From the NCBI GenBank assembly GCA_003762875.1, contig RIBL01000011.1:1-64000 (forward strand): a stretch of 64,000 bases of DNA, read 5' to 3'. The notes under the pieces were generated by a model that saw only the letters and a program-made list of their open reading frames with translations, was not told the DNA's origin and did not search any database. How positions within the stretch are numbered: position 1 is the stretch's first letter; every line of letters starts with the position of its first letter. Below are positions 34,753-45,476 of this stretch, piece by piece. The DNA comes from Muribaculaceae bacterium Isolate-110 (HZI) (GTDB lineage Bacteria > Bacteroidota > Bacteroidia > Bacteroidales > Muribaculaceae). The translations under genes were made by a program, and so were the position numbers.

Positions 34753-37700
34753 TTAGAACGAGAGGTTTACACCAATGAGGAATGTGCGCGGACGAGGATA
34801 ATATCCGAGGTCAACACCCGACACCCAGTCAGATGTTCCGTAACCGATTTCGGGGTCCATACCGTCATATTTTGTAAATGTGGCGAGATTCTGGACCTGG
34901 AAGTAGAGACGGGCCTGCGAACACCATGACTGATTCATAAGCGGAGCGAAATTGTAGCCCAGAGTAAGGTTGCTCAGACGCAGATAGTCGCCGTCCTGGC
35001 AATAGAGATCTGAGAATTGCCAGTTGATATTTTCCTCAGTTACACGAGGTATGTAATTGGATGTGCCTTCGCCTGTCCAGCGGTCGAGAATACGGGTGGT
35101 GTAGTTTGATTTCTTGCTCACCTGGTTGCGATAGCTCTGCACAATCTTGAAGCCTGCCGCACCAGTGGCAACGAGGCCGAGGTCAAAGTTCTTGTAGTAG
35201 AGATTGATATTGAAACCATAAGTATACTTGGGCATACCGTTACCAAGATCTATGCGGTCAGCCATATCGATCTGGCCGTCATGATTTTGGTCAACAAATC
35301 TCACATCACCGGGCTGAGGGTTGGCTTGAAGCACTCCGTTACCTGCCGCTATCCACGAATCGATTTCCTGCTGATTCTGAAACAAGCCGGCTGTCTGAAG
35401 GCCCCAGAAATAACCGATGGCATGACCATTCTGAGCACGATAGAACTCATCGGAGTTATCATAGAGAAGGCCGGGATCGCCATGGATAATACCGTCTTCT
35501 GTAGGTATCGAACCTACTTTATTATGATTATATGCGCCGTTTAATCCTATGCTATAAGAGAAGTCGCGGCCTATAACGTCGTTCCATGTCAGGCCAAGCT
35601 CGACACCTTTGTTTTTGACGTCACCTCCATTGATAAAAGGCGCGCCCGTACCGGCTGTCGAGAGAATGGGGGCTACGACCAGCCAGTCCTTGGTATTTTT
35701 TACATAAAAGTCAAAGTTGACAGCAAGACGGCTGCCGAGCAGACGGGAGTCAAAGCCAAAATTGATCTGTTCGGAAGTCTCCCATGTGAGGTCTTCATTG
35801 GAGAGACGCGAGGGATATGCACCCCAGTTGCCGGCAACTACACCGGCATAGTCCTCGGCATATGTTCCGTTAGGTCCGAGATACTGGCCGAAATACTGGC
35901 CTACGCCGATGCTGAGTATAGGAGCGAGATACTGGAAATTCTTTATATTCTGATTACCTACACGGCCCCAGCTTGCTCGTATTTTGAGAAAGTCAAGCCA
36001 TGAGCGTGTTGACTCCATGAAGTTTTCGTTGGAGACATTCCATCCGGCCGATACGGACGGGAATGTGCCGAAACGATGTCCCTTGGCAAAGCGCGACGAG
36101 CCGTCACGACGAACGGTAAGATTGATCATGTATTTCTCCTTCCAGTCCCAGCCAAGTCGGCCGAAATAGCTGATTGTACGCGAAATACCATCTTCATCCG
36201 GACCTCCGGTAGCCGATATGTTATTTAGTGTGGTAGGATTGGCATTCGTGAGCCATGCATTATCCCAAGAATCGAAACCCTCCTTGAGATCTGCTTTCTT
36301 TGCCCATATATTTGTGCCGTCATAACGTGTGGACTCCATACCGACAAGTACATTGAAATGATGATCTTTGATATCAAAATCATATGTGGCAGTGTTGGTC
36401 CACGTGAGCGTCAGTCCTTCAAAATTGCTTTGCTCTACAGTAGTGTAGGCATTTGAAGAGATTGTGCTGAGCGTATAGATAGGCATATAGGAACGGCTGC
36501 GTGACGAGCTGTACACTGTGCCAAACACTGTGCGTACCTTAAGTCCCTTGATCGGCTCTATCTGAGCATAAGCATTGCCAGAGAATGTGGCGGCACGGTT
36601 CTCATTCTGATTGGCGAGCATCATCTGGCCATATGGATTGCCGTCCTCCTCATTCCAACTGCTTCCTACTGTGCTCTGATATCCGCCTTCGGAGTTGTAG
36701 ACAGGATAGAGAGGTGACACGCCAAAGGCTCCACGTAACGAGTTCCAGTTGGCGTTGCCGACCCTTATACCATTGTTTTTCTTGTATACAAACGCAGCCT
36801 GCTCTCCTATAGTTATAATACCGTCAAACAGTTTATGGTCTGAATTGACACGAAAATTATATCGTGAATAGTTTGATACCTCGGGACCGCCAATCACACC
36901 CTCCTGATTGAGATAACCGAGCGACATGGCATAGGTCGAAGTCTTCGAACCACCTGTCACACCTATGGTATAACTTTGTGTGGTGGTGTTATCATCAATC
37001 ATCCGGTCGACCCAATCGGTATCCCAGGTGCCACCTATACGGTTGCCTTCGGCATCTGTGCGCCATATAGTGGTCATTGCATCCCAGTTAAAGGGGGCGT
37101 TGCCCGAGTTGATAGCCTGCTCATCCATAATTGCCATATACTCCTGAGCGTTGAGCATCTGAGCTTTACGGGCCACCTGCTGCCAACCGAAATATCCGTC
37201 AAATGTCACCTTGGCACGGCCTTCCTTACCCTGTTTGGTAGTAATGAGCACCACACCATTGGCTGCCTGCGCACCATAGATGGCTGCCGAGGCGGCGTCC
37301 TTGAGCACGTCGATGCTCTCGATGTCAGCGGGATTGAGCGTCGAGATATCTCCGCCTATACCGTCAATCAGATAGAGGGGCGAAGCATTGCCGTTAGTGC
37401 CCAGACCGCGGATGGTAACCTTCATATCTGAACCCGGCTGACCGGAAGTTGAGGCGATGTTCACTCCGGGGAGCTGGCCCTGCATGGCCTGGAGAGGCGA
37501 GGTGGTGTTCATCTTGGCGATGTCGTCGCCCTTGATCTGGGCGGTGGCTCCGGTTACAAGTTTCTTTTTCTGAGTACCGTAGCCTACCACCACAACTTCG
37601 TCAAGCACCTCGGCATTGTCGAGGAGAGCCACGTCAAGATGTTCGGAATCAACGACGACTTCGCGAGTCTGGCATCCCACATAGGAGAATACGAGAGTCG

Positions 37701-37941
37701 CACCCTTCTCTACTTTTATCACATAGTTGCCGTCGATGTCAGTAGCCGTGCCCTGCGAGGTACCCTTCACAAGCACGCTTACGCCTATGAGCGGTTCGCC
37801 GTCGGAGGCTTGGGTTACCGTACCTGATACGGTGACAGGAGAGGCCGAGGCCACACTGATGCCGGCAAGGAGCAACAGGGCGATCATAGCCACCCGGAAT
37901 AGGTGTAAAGGCTTACACCGTTCCATGCTTTTGTTTCCCAT
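34753..37941 (-). CDS. susC: SusC/RagA family TonB-linked outer-membrane transporter
   Basis: A 1062-residue transporter. After the signal peptide (ending near SVASA) comes the carboxypeptidase-regulatory-like domain (about 36-110, VSGTVTQASDGEPLIGVSVLVKG). The SusC signature EVVVVGYGTQKK is near 118. The plug has PLQAMQGQLPGVNI, TIRGLGTNGNASPLYLIDG and IESIDVLKDAASAAIYG, and the barrel ends GVNLSF. It would import oligosaccharides released by GH5 with SusD as lid. ATG 37941 is used; Met6 is an alternative. It has an exact-consensus promoter and is divergent from the HTCS gene. Confidence 0.97.
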   Translation of the reverse strand: MGNKSMERCKPLHLFRVAMIALLLLAGISVASASPVTVSGTVTQASDGEPLIGVSVLVKGTSQGTATDIDGNYVIKVEKGATLVFSYVGCQTREVVVDSEHLDVALLDNAEVLDEVVVVGYGTQKKKLVTGATAQIKGDDIAKMNTTSPLQAMQGQLPGVNIASTSGQPGSDMKVTIRGLGTNGNASPLYLIDGIGGDISTLNPADIESIDVLKDAASAAIYGAQAANGVVLITTKQGKEGRAKVTFDGYFGWQQVARKAQMLNAQEYMAIMDEQAINSGNAPFNWDAMTTIWRTDAEGNRIGGTWDTDWVDRMIDDNTTTQSYTIGVTGGSKTSTYAMSLGYLNQEGVIGGPEVSNYSRYNFRVNSDHKLFDGIITIGEQAAFVYKKNNGIRVGNANWNSLRGAFGVSPLYPVYNSEGGYQSTVGSSWNEEDGNPYGQMMLANQNENRAATFSGNAYAQIEPIKGLKVRTVFGTVYSSSRSRSYMPIYTLSTISSNAYTTVEQSNFEGLTLTWTNTATYDFDIKDHHFNVLVGMESTRYDGTNIWAKKADLKEGFDSWDNAWLTNANPTTLNNISATGGPDEDGISRTISYFGRLGWDWKEKYMINLTVRRDGSSRFAKGHRFGTFPSVSAGWNVSNENFMESTRSWLDFLKIRASWGRVGNQNIKNFQYLAPILSIGVGQYFGQYLGPNGTYAEDYAGVVAGNWGAYPSRLSNEDLTWETSEQINFGFDSRLLGSRLAVNFDFYVKNTKDWLVVAPILSTAGTGAPFINGGDVKNKGVELGLTWNDVIGRDFSYSIGLNGAYNHNKVGSIPTEDGIIHGDPGLLYDNSDEFYRAQNGHAIGYFWGLQTAGLFQNQQEIDSWIAAGNGVLQANPQPGDVRFVDQNHDGQIDMADRIDLGNGMPKYTYGFNINLYYKNFDLGLVATGAAGFKIVQSYRNQVSKKSNYTTRILDRWTGEGTSNYIPRVTEENINWQFSDLYCQDGDYLRLSNLTLGYNFAPLMNQSWCSQARLYFQVQNLATFTKYDGMDPEIGYGTSDWVSGVDLGYYPRPRTFLIGVNLSF

Positions 37942-38092
37942 TGATTTGATAGTTTAGATTTTAAAATTTTGAATTATTCTGATTTTTCATGTAAGGTCTG
38001 CAAGCAGGTTTGAGGCCAATATAATATCGAGGCTTATCGTCAGATTCTTAATGTTTATTTAATTAAGGTAAGTTTGACTTGATTCACGTAGG

Positions 38093-38123
38093 CAAATGTA
38101 AATATACGTTTCGTATTGACAAA
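38093..38123 (-). promoter_or_regulatory. Exact-consensus susC promoter
   Basis: On the minus strand: TTTG (38123-38120), a 19-nt spacer and TACATTTG (38100-38093). The leader to the susC ATG at 37941 is about 145 nt, long enough for regulation in the RNA. Confidence 0.75.
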
Positions 38124-38241
38124 ATATATTTATTAATATGAGTAGTGCGTTTGGTTATTTACAGATGTGTGATTTGTTATATTTTATTGATTCGTTTGTT
38201 ATACACATCACATCCAAAACACTAAATTTCAACATTATATA

Positions 38242-38286
38242 CAAATGTTAAAATTATTCATGCCACGCTCCATGTGTTAACATTTG
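38242..38286. promoter_or_regulatory. Candidate HTCS operator (inverted repeat)
   Basis: CAAATGTTAA (38242-38251) and TTAACATTTG (38277-38286) are a perfect 10-bp inverted repeat 25 nt apart in the divergent susC/HTCS region. AACATT (38231-38236) adds a half-site. The same TTAACATTTG occurs at 42418-42427 upstream of GH31. Confidence 0.4.
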
Positions 38287-38314
38287 GAAAAACCGATGTT
38301 TTTAGCTTACTTTG
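38283..38314 (+). promoter_or_regulatory. Promoter of the HTCS regulator
   Basis: TTTG (38283-38286), a 21-nt spacer and TACTTTG (38308-38314), one base short of TAnnTTTG. The TTTG is the end of the inverted repeat described at 38242-38286. Leader about 60 nt. Confidence 0.5.
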
Positions 38315-38381
38315 CAGATAACAAACCGAAACGATTTGCCTCAACCTGAACTACCTTAAACATATTGTCTTATCACGATCC

Positions 38382-41300
38382 ATGAAAAAATTGATAATCT
38401 ATATACTTGCTGTATTATCAGCAGGTGTGTCATACGCATTGCCACTTGAGCAACTCTCGTCAGTGGCTGGCATGACCAACAATAAAATCAACGCCATACA
38501 CCGCGACAGCGACGGATTCATGTGGTTTGCCACCGTGGCAGGCCTTTGTCGTTATGACGGGTATGACCATGACCTGTACTTCATACATCGATCGCCCGAC
38601 GGCATGCCCGAGGGCGAAAACGATATCGACAATATTACCGAAGCGGCCGACGGAAGGCTATGGCTCAGGTCACACACTATGTATTATGTCTACAATCCGC
38701 TCACGGAATGCATCGAACATAATGCCGACTCACTCTTCCACGCCTATGGAGGCCAAGGCTATGTACGCATGGTCAAAGCCGACAAAAACAAGGCTCTGTG
38801 GATATATGCCGAGTCGCCATCAGGCATATATTACGTAGAGCCGGAGCACAACCGCGCACGCAAAATCTCCACTCTCGGCTATCGTGAGCTGGAGCGTGAC
38901 GCGGTGACCGACTTTGCTGGCACCCCTCACGGCATGGCTGTCGTGACCCGCCGCGGCAGCATCTATCTCGTCAGCCCCTCGGCCTGCGAGGTGACCGAAC
39001 GTATCAACGATATCTGCGTCGAAAACCAGGCCATCCCCGACATGGTCTATACCATGATGTATGACCGCGACGGACTGCTGTGGGTCTACAACACCGAGCG
39101 GCTGTGGGTGCTCGACATCCCACGCCGCCGCTGGCTCAGCCACCGTCTCCCGCAGGAGGGCAGGGGCATGATTGTCAAATCGGTGGCACAGGACAATGAC
39201 GGACGCGTATGGCTCGGACGTGACCATCATGGGCTCGAGATCGTCAGCAAACATTCCGATAGGATTGACTTTCACGAGATGCTCGACAGTGCCAATCTCA
39301 GCGAGAGCAGCTCGGTCACAGCCGTGTGTGACGACGGCAGCGGCACACTATGGCTCGGCACATACAAGAGGGGAGTGTTTTACCACAACGACACAATGCA
39401 TAAATTCTCGCTTGCCAAGGGCAGCGATGTCAACTGTCTCGTGCCCCGCGGTGACGGCAAGGTGTGGGTGGGCAGCGACAGCCGCAGCGTGGGAGTGTTT
39501 GACCCCTCCGACGCTTCAGTGACATACTTTCAGAGCATTGGCAGCAGCGCGGCCGTCACCTCGATGCTCCCGGCCACTGACGGCACACTCTATGTCGGCA
39601 CTTTCTCACGCGGTCTTCAGAAGATGCGCGGACATAACACCGAACGCATAGTCACACACACGCATGTCGACTCGGTCTACACATGGGCGTTGGCCAACGG
39701 CCCCGACGGCGACATATGGATAGGCTCGCTCGAGTCGGGCCTGTTTCGCTACAATCCCTCAAGAGGCCTTGTGGCTGAATACAATACCCTCAAAGGCCTC
39801 CCCTCCGACTGCATCCTCGCCCTCGCCTCAGCTCCCGACAGTACCCTCTATGTGGCCACGGCCTATGGTGTCGGCATGATACACAACGGTGCCGACCGCG
39901 CCGAGATACTCGAAGGCTTTGAGCCCGGCACCATGATTGACATCACAGTTGACTCACGCGGACTCGTGTGGGTGGCTTCTCACAGAGGCATAAAGGTCTA
40001 CGACCCGCACTTCAGACGCATCCACGACATTGAGGTCAAGGGGCGCAAGGGCGCGTCATACGTCATCGGTCTTCAGGAGGACAAAGAGGGAGGCATATGG
40101 GCGGCCGAGGGCGGACGTCTGATACACATACAGGTGAAATACGACTCCGACTCCGGACTGCTCACCACTACCGACCGCAGTTACGACTCCCGCGACGGCC
40201 TACAGGACAGCGACTTCAATCAGCGTTCTCTCGCCCTCCTGCCTTCGGGCGAAATGCTCGTGGGCGGCCTCTACGGCATCAACTATTTCGACCCGGCCAA
40301 AATCAGACTCAACAATCTGGCTCCAAGGGTTATGTTTACCTCACTGCGTGTCGACGGCTCCCGGATAACACCCGGACAGAAATCGCGCGGACGCGTGGTG
40401 ACCGACCGTGCCATCAACCGTGCACGCAAAATAGACCTCAGTCACGACTTCAGAGACATCACCGTCAACTTTGCCACCGACAATTATGTGCTTCCCGAAA
40501 AGACGGTCTACAGCTACAAGCTCGACGGATTCAACGACGACTGGCAGTCAACCGAACCGGGTGTCAACCATGTCTCCTACACCAACCTCTCGCCTGGACG
40601 CTACACTCTGCTTGTCAAGGCCAGAAATAACGACGGATTTGAGAGCGAAGACACCGCCGCTCTCGAAATAGTGGTACACGAGCCGTTCTACTGGACCGTC
40701 TGGGCACGCCTGGCCTATATGGTTATGGTGCTCGGAGCCATATATGGCGTCTATGTGATTATCAGACAAAGAGAACGCCGGCGTTTCAACGAAAAGCGGA
40801 GAGCCGACGCCCTCAAGAAAGAAGAGGAGGTCAACCAGATGAAACTCCGATTTATCACCAATATAAGCCACGACCTGCGCACTCCTCTGACACTCATCAT
40901 GTCGCCGCTCGACACCATGATCAAGGAAGGGGGCGACGAACGGCATATGAAGCGGCTCGCTCTCATGCGCAAGAATGCCGACCAGTTGCTCACGATGGTC
41001 AACCAACTGCTTGATTTCCGCAAAAGCGAGATGTCGGGGCTTAAGCTCAAAGCTTCTGATGGCGAACTGGTGGCATTTATAGAAAATGTTTGCAGCTCAT
41101 TTACCGGACTATCCATATCGGGAGGAATAAAACTGCGATTTAACTCCGACATCCCCGCGCTCTACATGCGATATGACGAGCAGAAGATTTACAAGGTGAT
41201 GATGAATCTTATAGGCAACGCTCTCAAATTCACCCCCTCAGGCGGAAGCGTAACCATCGGCATCCGTCTCAAGGATGAGGGCGACGTGATAATATCCGTA

Positions 41301-42416
41301 TCCGACACAGGCCCGGGAGTGAGTGACGAGGATAAACGGCACATATTCGAGCGTTTCTATCAGTCCAAGGAAGCAGCGTCCGACCCCGCCATGACAGGCT
41401 ATGGCATCGGTCTGAGCCTTGTGCACGACTATGTTGAGCTGCATGGCGGACACGTCGAGGTGTCCGACAACACTCCGACAGGTGCGGTGTTTGAAATCAC
41501 TCTCCCGGTTGTCGGATGTGAGAAACCACCCGTCACAGCCCCCGAGCCGGCTCCGGCTTCCGCCCAGGCCTCGGCCGCCATAGCCCAGGTGCTTGACGAG
41601 CCTCGTCGCACACGGCAGACCGAATCGGCAGCCAAACCACAGGCAAGACCGACAGCACTCGTGGTCGATGACAACGCCGACATGCTCGAGTTTCTCAAAG
41701 ACGGTCTGGGCCGCGATTTCCATGTTGTCACAGTGGGCAGCGGCAGCGAGGCTCTCAGACTGCTCGGCTCGCTAAAACCATCAATCATAATCACCGACCT
41801 CATGATGCCCGGTGTTGACGGAATAGAGCTCACACGCCGCATCAAGGCCGACAAGGAGCTTGGCAACATACCGGTAATCGTGCTTTCGGCCAAAAGCGGC
41901 GAGGATGCCAAGGTTGAGATGCTCACGCTCGGCGTGGAAGACTACATCACCAAGCCGTTCAACATCGAACTGCTCATCCTGCGCATGAAACGTCTCGTGG
42001 CCCTCACATCCGGCACACGCGGCAGCCGCCTCATCGACCCCGAGCCCGAAAGCATACCCATCACCCCGCTCGACGAGAAGATGGTCGAGAAAGCCGTAAA
42101 ATATGTCGTGTCCAACATGAAACGGGCCGAGCTATCGGTTGAGGAACTGAGCAGCCATCTCGGCATGAGCCGCGTGCATCTCTACAAAAAACTCAAGGCC
42201 ACCACAGGCAAGACACCCATCGAGTTCATACGCCTCATACGTCTCAAACGCGCCGCCCAACTTCTGCGCGAGAGTCAGCTCAATGTCTCGGAAGTGGCCT
42301 ATCAGGTAGGATTCAACAGTCCGCGCAATTTCAGCAAATATTTCCGCGACGAGTTTGGCATGTTGCCTTCCGCCTACCAGGAAACAAAGGAACAGGCAAC
42401 AATCCGGTCACTTTAA
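38382..42416 (+). CDS. Hybrid two-component system regulator (HTCS)
   Basis: A 1344-residue inner-membrane sensor/regulator. A signal peptide (1-19) precedes a periplasmic double propeller of reg_prop repeats (many xGxLWxGT-like strands such as GSGTLWLGTYKRG) to about residue 690. A Y_Y_Y domain (YSYKLDGFNDDWQS) comes next, then one transmembrane helix near 775-795. HisKA has its phosphoacceptor in ISHDLRTPL (about 830), and HATPase_c has NLIGNALKFTPSGG and GYGIGLSLV. A receiver with Asp in IIITDLMMPG (about 1138) and a C-terminal AraC-type HTH complete it. It would sense a periplasmic glycan fragment and activate the flanking operons. Confidence 0.96.
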   Translation: MKKLIIYILAVLSAGVSYALPLEQLSSVAGMTNNKINAIHRDSDGFMWFATVAGLCRYDGYDHDLYFIHRSPDGMPEGENDIDNITEAADGRLWLRSHTMYYVYNPLTECIEHNADSLFHAYGGQGYVRMVKADKNKALWIYAESPSGIYYVEPEHNRARKISTLGYRELERDAVTDFAGTPHGMAVVTRRGSIYLVSPSACEVTERINDICVENQAIPDMVYTMMYDRDGLLWVYNTERLWVLDIPRRRWLSHRLPQEGRGMIVKSVAQDNDGRVWLGRDHHGLEIVSKHSDRIDFHEMLDSANLSESSSVTAVCDDGSGTLWLGTYKRGVFYHNDTMHKFSLAKGSDVNCLVPRGDGKVWVGSDSRSVGVFDPSDASVTYFQSIGSSAAVTSMLPATDGTLYVGTFSRGLQKMRGHNTERIVTHTHVDSVYTWALANGPDGDIWIGSLESGLFRYNPSRGLVAEYNTLKGLPSDCILALASAPDSTLYVATAYGVGMIHNGADRAEILEGFEPGTMIDITVDSRGLVWVASHRGIKVYDPHFRRIHDIEVKGRKGASYVIGLQEDKEGGIWAAEGGRLIHIQVKYDSDSGLLTTTDRSYDSRDGLQDSDFNQRSLALLPSGEMLVGGLYGINYFDPAKIRLNNLAPRVMFTSLRVDGSRITPGQKSRGRVVTDRAINRARKIDLSHDFRDITVNFATDNYVLPEKTVYSYKLDGFNDDWQSTEPGVNHVSYTNLSPGRYTLLVKARNNDGFESEDTAALEIVVHEPFYWTVWARLAYMVMVLGAIYGVYVIIRQRERRRFNEKRRADALKKEEEVNQMKLRFITNISHDLRTPLTLIMSPLDTMIKEGGDERHMKRLALMRKNADQLLTMVNQLLDFRKSEMSGLKLKASDGELVAFIENVCSSFTGLSISGGIKLRFNSDIPALYMRYDEQKIYKVMMNLIGNALKFTPSGGSVTIGIRLKDEGDVIISVSDTGPGVSDEDKRHIFERFYQSKEAASDPAMTGYGIGLSLVHDYVELHGGHVEVSDNTPTGAVFEITLPVVGCEKPPVTAPEPAPASAQASAAIAQVLDEPRRTRQTESAAKPQARPTALVVDDNADMLEFLKDGLGRDFHVVTVGSGSEALRLLGSLKPSIIITDLMMPGVDGIELTRRIKADKELGNIPVIVLSAKSGEDAKVEMLTLGVEDYITKPFNIELLILRMKRLVALTSGTRGSRLIDPEPESIPITPLDEKMVEKAVKYVVSNMKRAELSVEELSSHLGMSRVHLYKKLKATTGKTPIEFIRLIRLKRAAQLLRESQLNVSEVAYQVGFNSPRNFSKYFRDEFGMLPSAYQETKEQATIRSL

Positions 42417-42417
42417 G

Positions 42418-42504
42418 TTAACATTTGATACATATGACAAATCATTTGAATCACTGAGTGTCAACATATGCCAACGTCGCTGTCTGCGTAATTTCGTAAC
42501 TTTG
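42418..42504 (+). promoter_or_regulatory. Control region of the GH31-GH2-GH3 operon
   Basis: TTAACATTTG (42418-42427) repeats the half-site seen upstream of the HTCS gene. TAACTTTG (42497-42504) is a -7 box about 75 nt before the ATG at 42581. No clear -33 box is present, as expected if an activator is needed. Confidence 0.5.
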
Positions 42505-42580
42505 TGAATGAAAACATAGCGAATCTAACAAACATCTGCGGACTGTCCTTCCGGGCATCCGCGTCATAAAAACTAACTCC

Positions 42581-45469
42581 ATGAAATTTCGACATTTCTC
42601 GGCTTCCCTGTTGAGCGCGGCTCTGGCCATGGTCATGACCGGCTGCTCCGAAGGCAAGTACAGTAAGAACGACAACGGGATTACTGTCAATCTCACCCCG
42701 GCGACGGAGAACGGTGTCCGCAAAGTGCGTCTGCAAGTGCTTGGCGACAAAATCATCCGCATATCGGCCACACCCGACAAGAAATTTGCCGACGACGGCA
42801 GCCTCGTGGTTGTGCCGCAGGAGAATAAAACACAATTTACCGTCGAGGAAGCCGACTCGGCTATCTCGGTCATCACCTCCGAAGTGCGGGCTACTGTCAG
42901 CCTCGCCTCGGGCGACGTCAAATTTTACGACAAGGATGGCCGGCTGATAGTATCGGAAGCCGACGGTGGCCGTGAGTTCTCGCCCATAGAGGTCGAGGAC
43001 ACCAAAGGCTACACCGTGCGACAGGTATTCGAATCTCTGAGCGACGAGGAGGGCATCTACGGACTCGGACAGCATCAGAGCGACGAGTTCAACTACAAAG
43101 GACGTAACGAAGAACTTTTCCAATATAATACCAAGGTATCGGTGCCCTTCGTGGTGTCGACCGACAACTACGGCATCCTCTGGGACAGCTATTCGCTGTG
43201 CCGCTTCGGCAACCCCGAGCCCTACCGCCAGCTCGGCCAGGTATTCAAGATTTATGACAAGGATGGCAAAGAAGGCGCGCTGACAGGCACCTACACCCCC
43301 AAGGGGGCCGACACACCTCAGATAGTGCAGCGCGAGGACTCCATCTACTTCGAGCATCTCATACGCAAGGAGCTCAAACATGTGGTCAATCTCCCGCAGG
43401 ATTTCAACTACTCCGGCAGCCATGTGGAGTATGAGGGCGACATCGAAGCCACCGAGTCGGGCGAATACAAGTTCAATCTCTACTACTCAGGCTACATAAC
43501 CGTGACCATCGACGGCAAGGAAGTAGTCCCCCAACGCTGGCGCACTGCCTGGAACCCCAACTCCTACAAATTCAGCGTCAACCTCGAAGCCGGACAGCGT
43601 GTGCCCGTCAAGATCGAGTGGCAGCCCAACGGCTCCGTAGCCTACTGCGGTCTGCGCGCCTACTCGCCACGCAGCGACAAGGAGCAGATGCAGATGAGCT
43701 GGTGGGGCGAAATGCAGTCGCAGATAGACTACTACTTTATATATGGCGACAACATGGACGACGTCATCAAGGGTTACCGCACTCTCACCGGCAAAGCCCC
43801 CATCATGGCCAAATGGGCGATGGGCTACTGGCAGAGCCGCGAAAAGTACAACACCCAGGAAGAGGTGCTCTCGACTCTCGCCGAATTTCGCCGTCGCAAC
43901 ATCCCCATCGACAACATCGTCATCGACTGGCTCCACTGGAAGGAAGATTCTTGGGGTAGCCACGAGTTTGACCGCGACCGTTTCCCCGACCCCAAAGGCA
44001 TGGTCGACTCGATTCACGCCATGAACGGACGCGTAATGATTTCGGTATGGCCCAAATTCTACGTCACCACCGACCACTACAAGGAGTTTGACAAGAACGG
44101 CTGGATGTATAAGCTCCCCGTTCAGGACAGCATACGCGACTGGGTAGGCCCCGGCTATCTCAGCTCATTCTATGACGCCTACGACCCCGATGCCCGCAAA
44201 CTCTTCTGGCACCAGATGGAGGAACACTACTATCCCCTCGGCATAGACGCCTGGTGGATGGACGCCTCCGAGCCCAACATTCGCGACTGCACCGACTTAC
44301 AGTATCGCAAAGACCTTATCACACCCACTGCACTCGGCCCATCTACCAAATATTTCAATGCTTACGGTCTCATGAATGCTGAGGCCATCTATGACGGACA
44401 GCGCGGCGTCGACCCCGACAAGCGCGTCTTCCTGCTGACCCGCTCGGGATTTGCCGGCCAGCAGCGTTACTCCACCGCCACATGGAGCGGTGACATTGCC
44501 ACCCGCTGGGAAGACATGAAAGCCCAGATTTCAGCCGGCCTCAACTTTGCGGCCTCAGGCATCCCCTACTGGACCCAGGACATAGGCGGATTCTGCGTCG
44601 AAGACCGTTATGTAGCCGCCGCTGCCGAAGCCGCCAAGACCGGCCGCGAGACTCCCGACATGAAAGAGTGGCGCGAACTCAACACACGCTGGTATCAGTT
44701 TGGCGCGTTCTCGCCCCTCTTCCGTGCCCACGGCCAGTGGCCCTATCGCGAAATCTTCAACATCGCTCCCGAGTCACATCCCGCCTACAAGTCGGTGGTC
44801 TACTACACCAAACTGCGTTACGACCTCATGCCCTACATCTACTCGCTTGCCGGCATGACCCACTTCAAGGACTACACCATCATGCGTCCGCTCGTAATGG
44901 ACTTCACAGCCGACAAGGCCACACGCAACATCGGCGACGAATACATGTTTGGTCCCGCCCTGCTCGTAGCTCCCGTCTACACCTACGGTGCCACATCACG
45001 CGAGGTATACTTCCCCGCCGGTGCCACATGGTATGACTTCTACACCGGCAAAGCCGTCGACGGAGGACAGACTCTCAATGTTCCCGCTCCCTATGAGCGC
45101 ATACCTCTCTACGCCCGCTCCGGCTCCATCATTCCCTTCGGTCCCTCCATGCAGTGGAGTGCCGAAAAGTCAGCCGACATCATCGACCTCTACGTCTATG
45201 CCGGCGAGAACGGTGAGTTCCTGCTCTATGAGGACGAAGGCCTGAACTACAACTACGAGAAAGGCCAGTACACCATCATTCCCATGCGTTGGGACGATGC
45301 CAAGTCGACACTTGTCATCGGAGAGCGTCAGGGACGATTCCCCGGCATGCTCACCACACGTAAATTCAACATCGTGAAGGTATCGAAAGACAAGCCTCGC
45401 GGCTTTGACCGTGCCAACAAGGGCGTGACAGTAGCCTACAACGGCTCAGCCAAGAGCGTTAAATTATAA
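42581..45469 (+). CDS. GH31 alpha-xylosidase-type glycoside hydrolase with PA14 insert
   Basis: A 962-residue lipoprotein (lipobox VMTGC, about residue 22). After the N-terminal GH31 sandwich there is a PA14-like insert at about 245-365 (LPQDFNYSGSHVEYEGDIEATESGEYKF written in two blocks: LPQDFNYSGSHVEYEG, then ATESGEYKF). The barrel carries the nucleophile Asp in WWMDASEPN (about 560) and acid/base Asp in TWSGDIATRWED (about 637). PA14-bearing GH31 enzymes of Bacteroides xyloglucan loci are alpha-xylosidases acting on oligosaccharides in the periplasm. First gene of an operon with GH2 and GH3. Alpha-glucosidase activity is less likely from context. Confidence 0.92.
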   Translation: MKFRHFSASLLSAALAMVMTGCSEGKYSKNDNGITVNLTPATENGVRKVRLQVLGDKIIRISATPDKKFADDGSLVVVPQENKTQFTVEEADSAISVITSEVRATVSLASGDVKFYDKDGRLIVSEADGGREFSPIEVEDTKGYTVRQVFESLSDEEGIYGLGQHQSDEFNYKGRNEELFQYNTKVSVPFVVSTDNYGILWDSYSLCRFGNPEPYRQLGQVFKIYDKDGKEGALTGTYTPKGADTPQIVQREDSIYFEHLIRKELKHVVNLPQDFNYSGSHVEYEGDIEATESGEYKFNLYYSGYITVTIDGKEVVPQRWRTAWNPNSYKFSVNLEAGQRVPVKIEWQPNGSVAYCGLRAYSPRSDKEQMQMSWWGEMQSQIDYYFIYGDNMDDVIKGYRTLTGKAPIMAKWAMGYWQSREKYNTQEEVLSTLAEFRRRNIPIDNIVIDWLHWKEDSWGSHEFDRDRFPDPKGMVDSIHAMNGRVMISVWPKFYVTTDHYKEFDKNGWMYKLPVQDSIRDWVGPGYLSSFYDAYDPDARKLFWHQMEEHYYPLGIDAWWMDASEPNIRDCTDLQYRKDLITPTALGPSTKYFNAYGLMNAEAIYDGQRGVDPDKRVFLLTRSGFAGQQRYSTATWSGDIATRWEDMKAQISAGLNFAASGIPYWTQDIGGFCVEDRYVAAAAEAAKTGRETPDMKEWRELNTRWYQFGAFSPLFRAHGQWPYREIFNIAPESHPAYKSVVYYTKLRYDLMPYIYSLAGMTHFKDYTIMRPLVMDFTADKATRNIGDEYMFGPALLVAPVYTYGATSREVYFPAGATWYDFYTGKAVDGGQTLNVPAPYERIPLYARSGSIIPFGPSMQWSAEKSADIIDLYVYAGENGEFLLYEDEGLNYNYEKGQYTIIPMRWDDAKSTLVIGERQGRFPGMLTTRKFNIVKVSKDKPRGFDRANKGVTVAYNGSAKSVKL

Positions 45470-45476
45470 TTACTAA

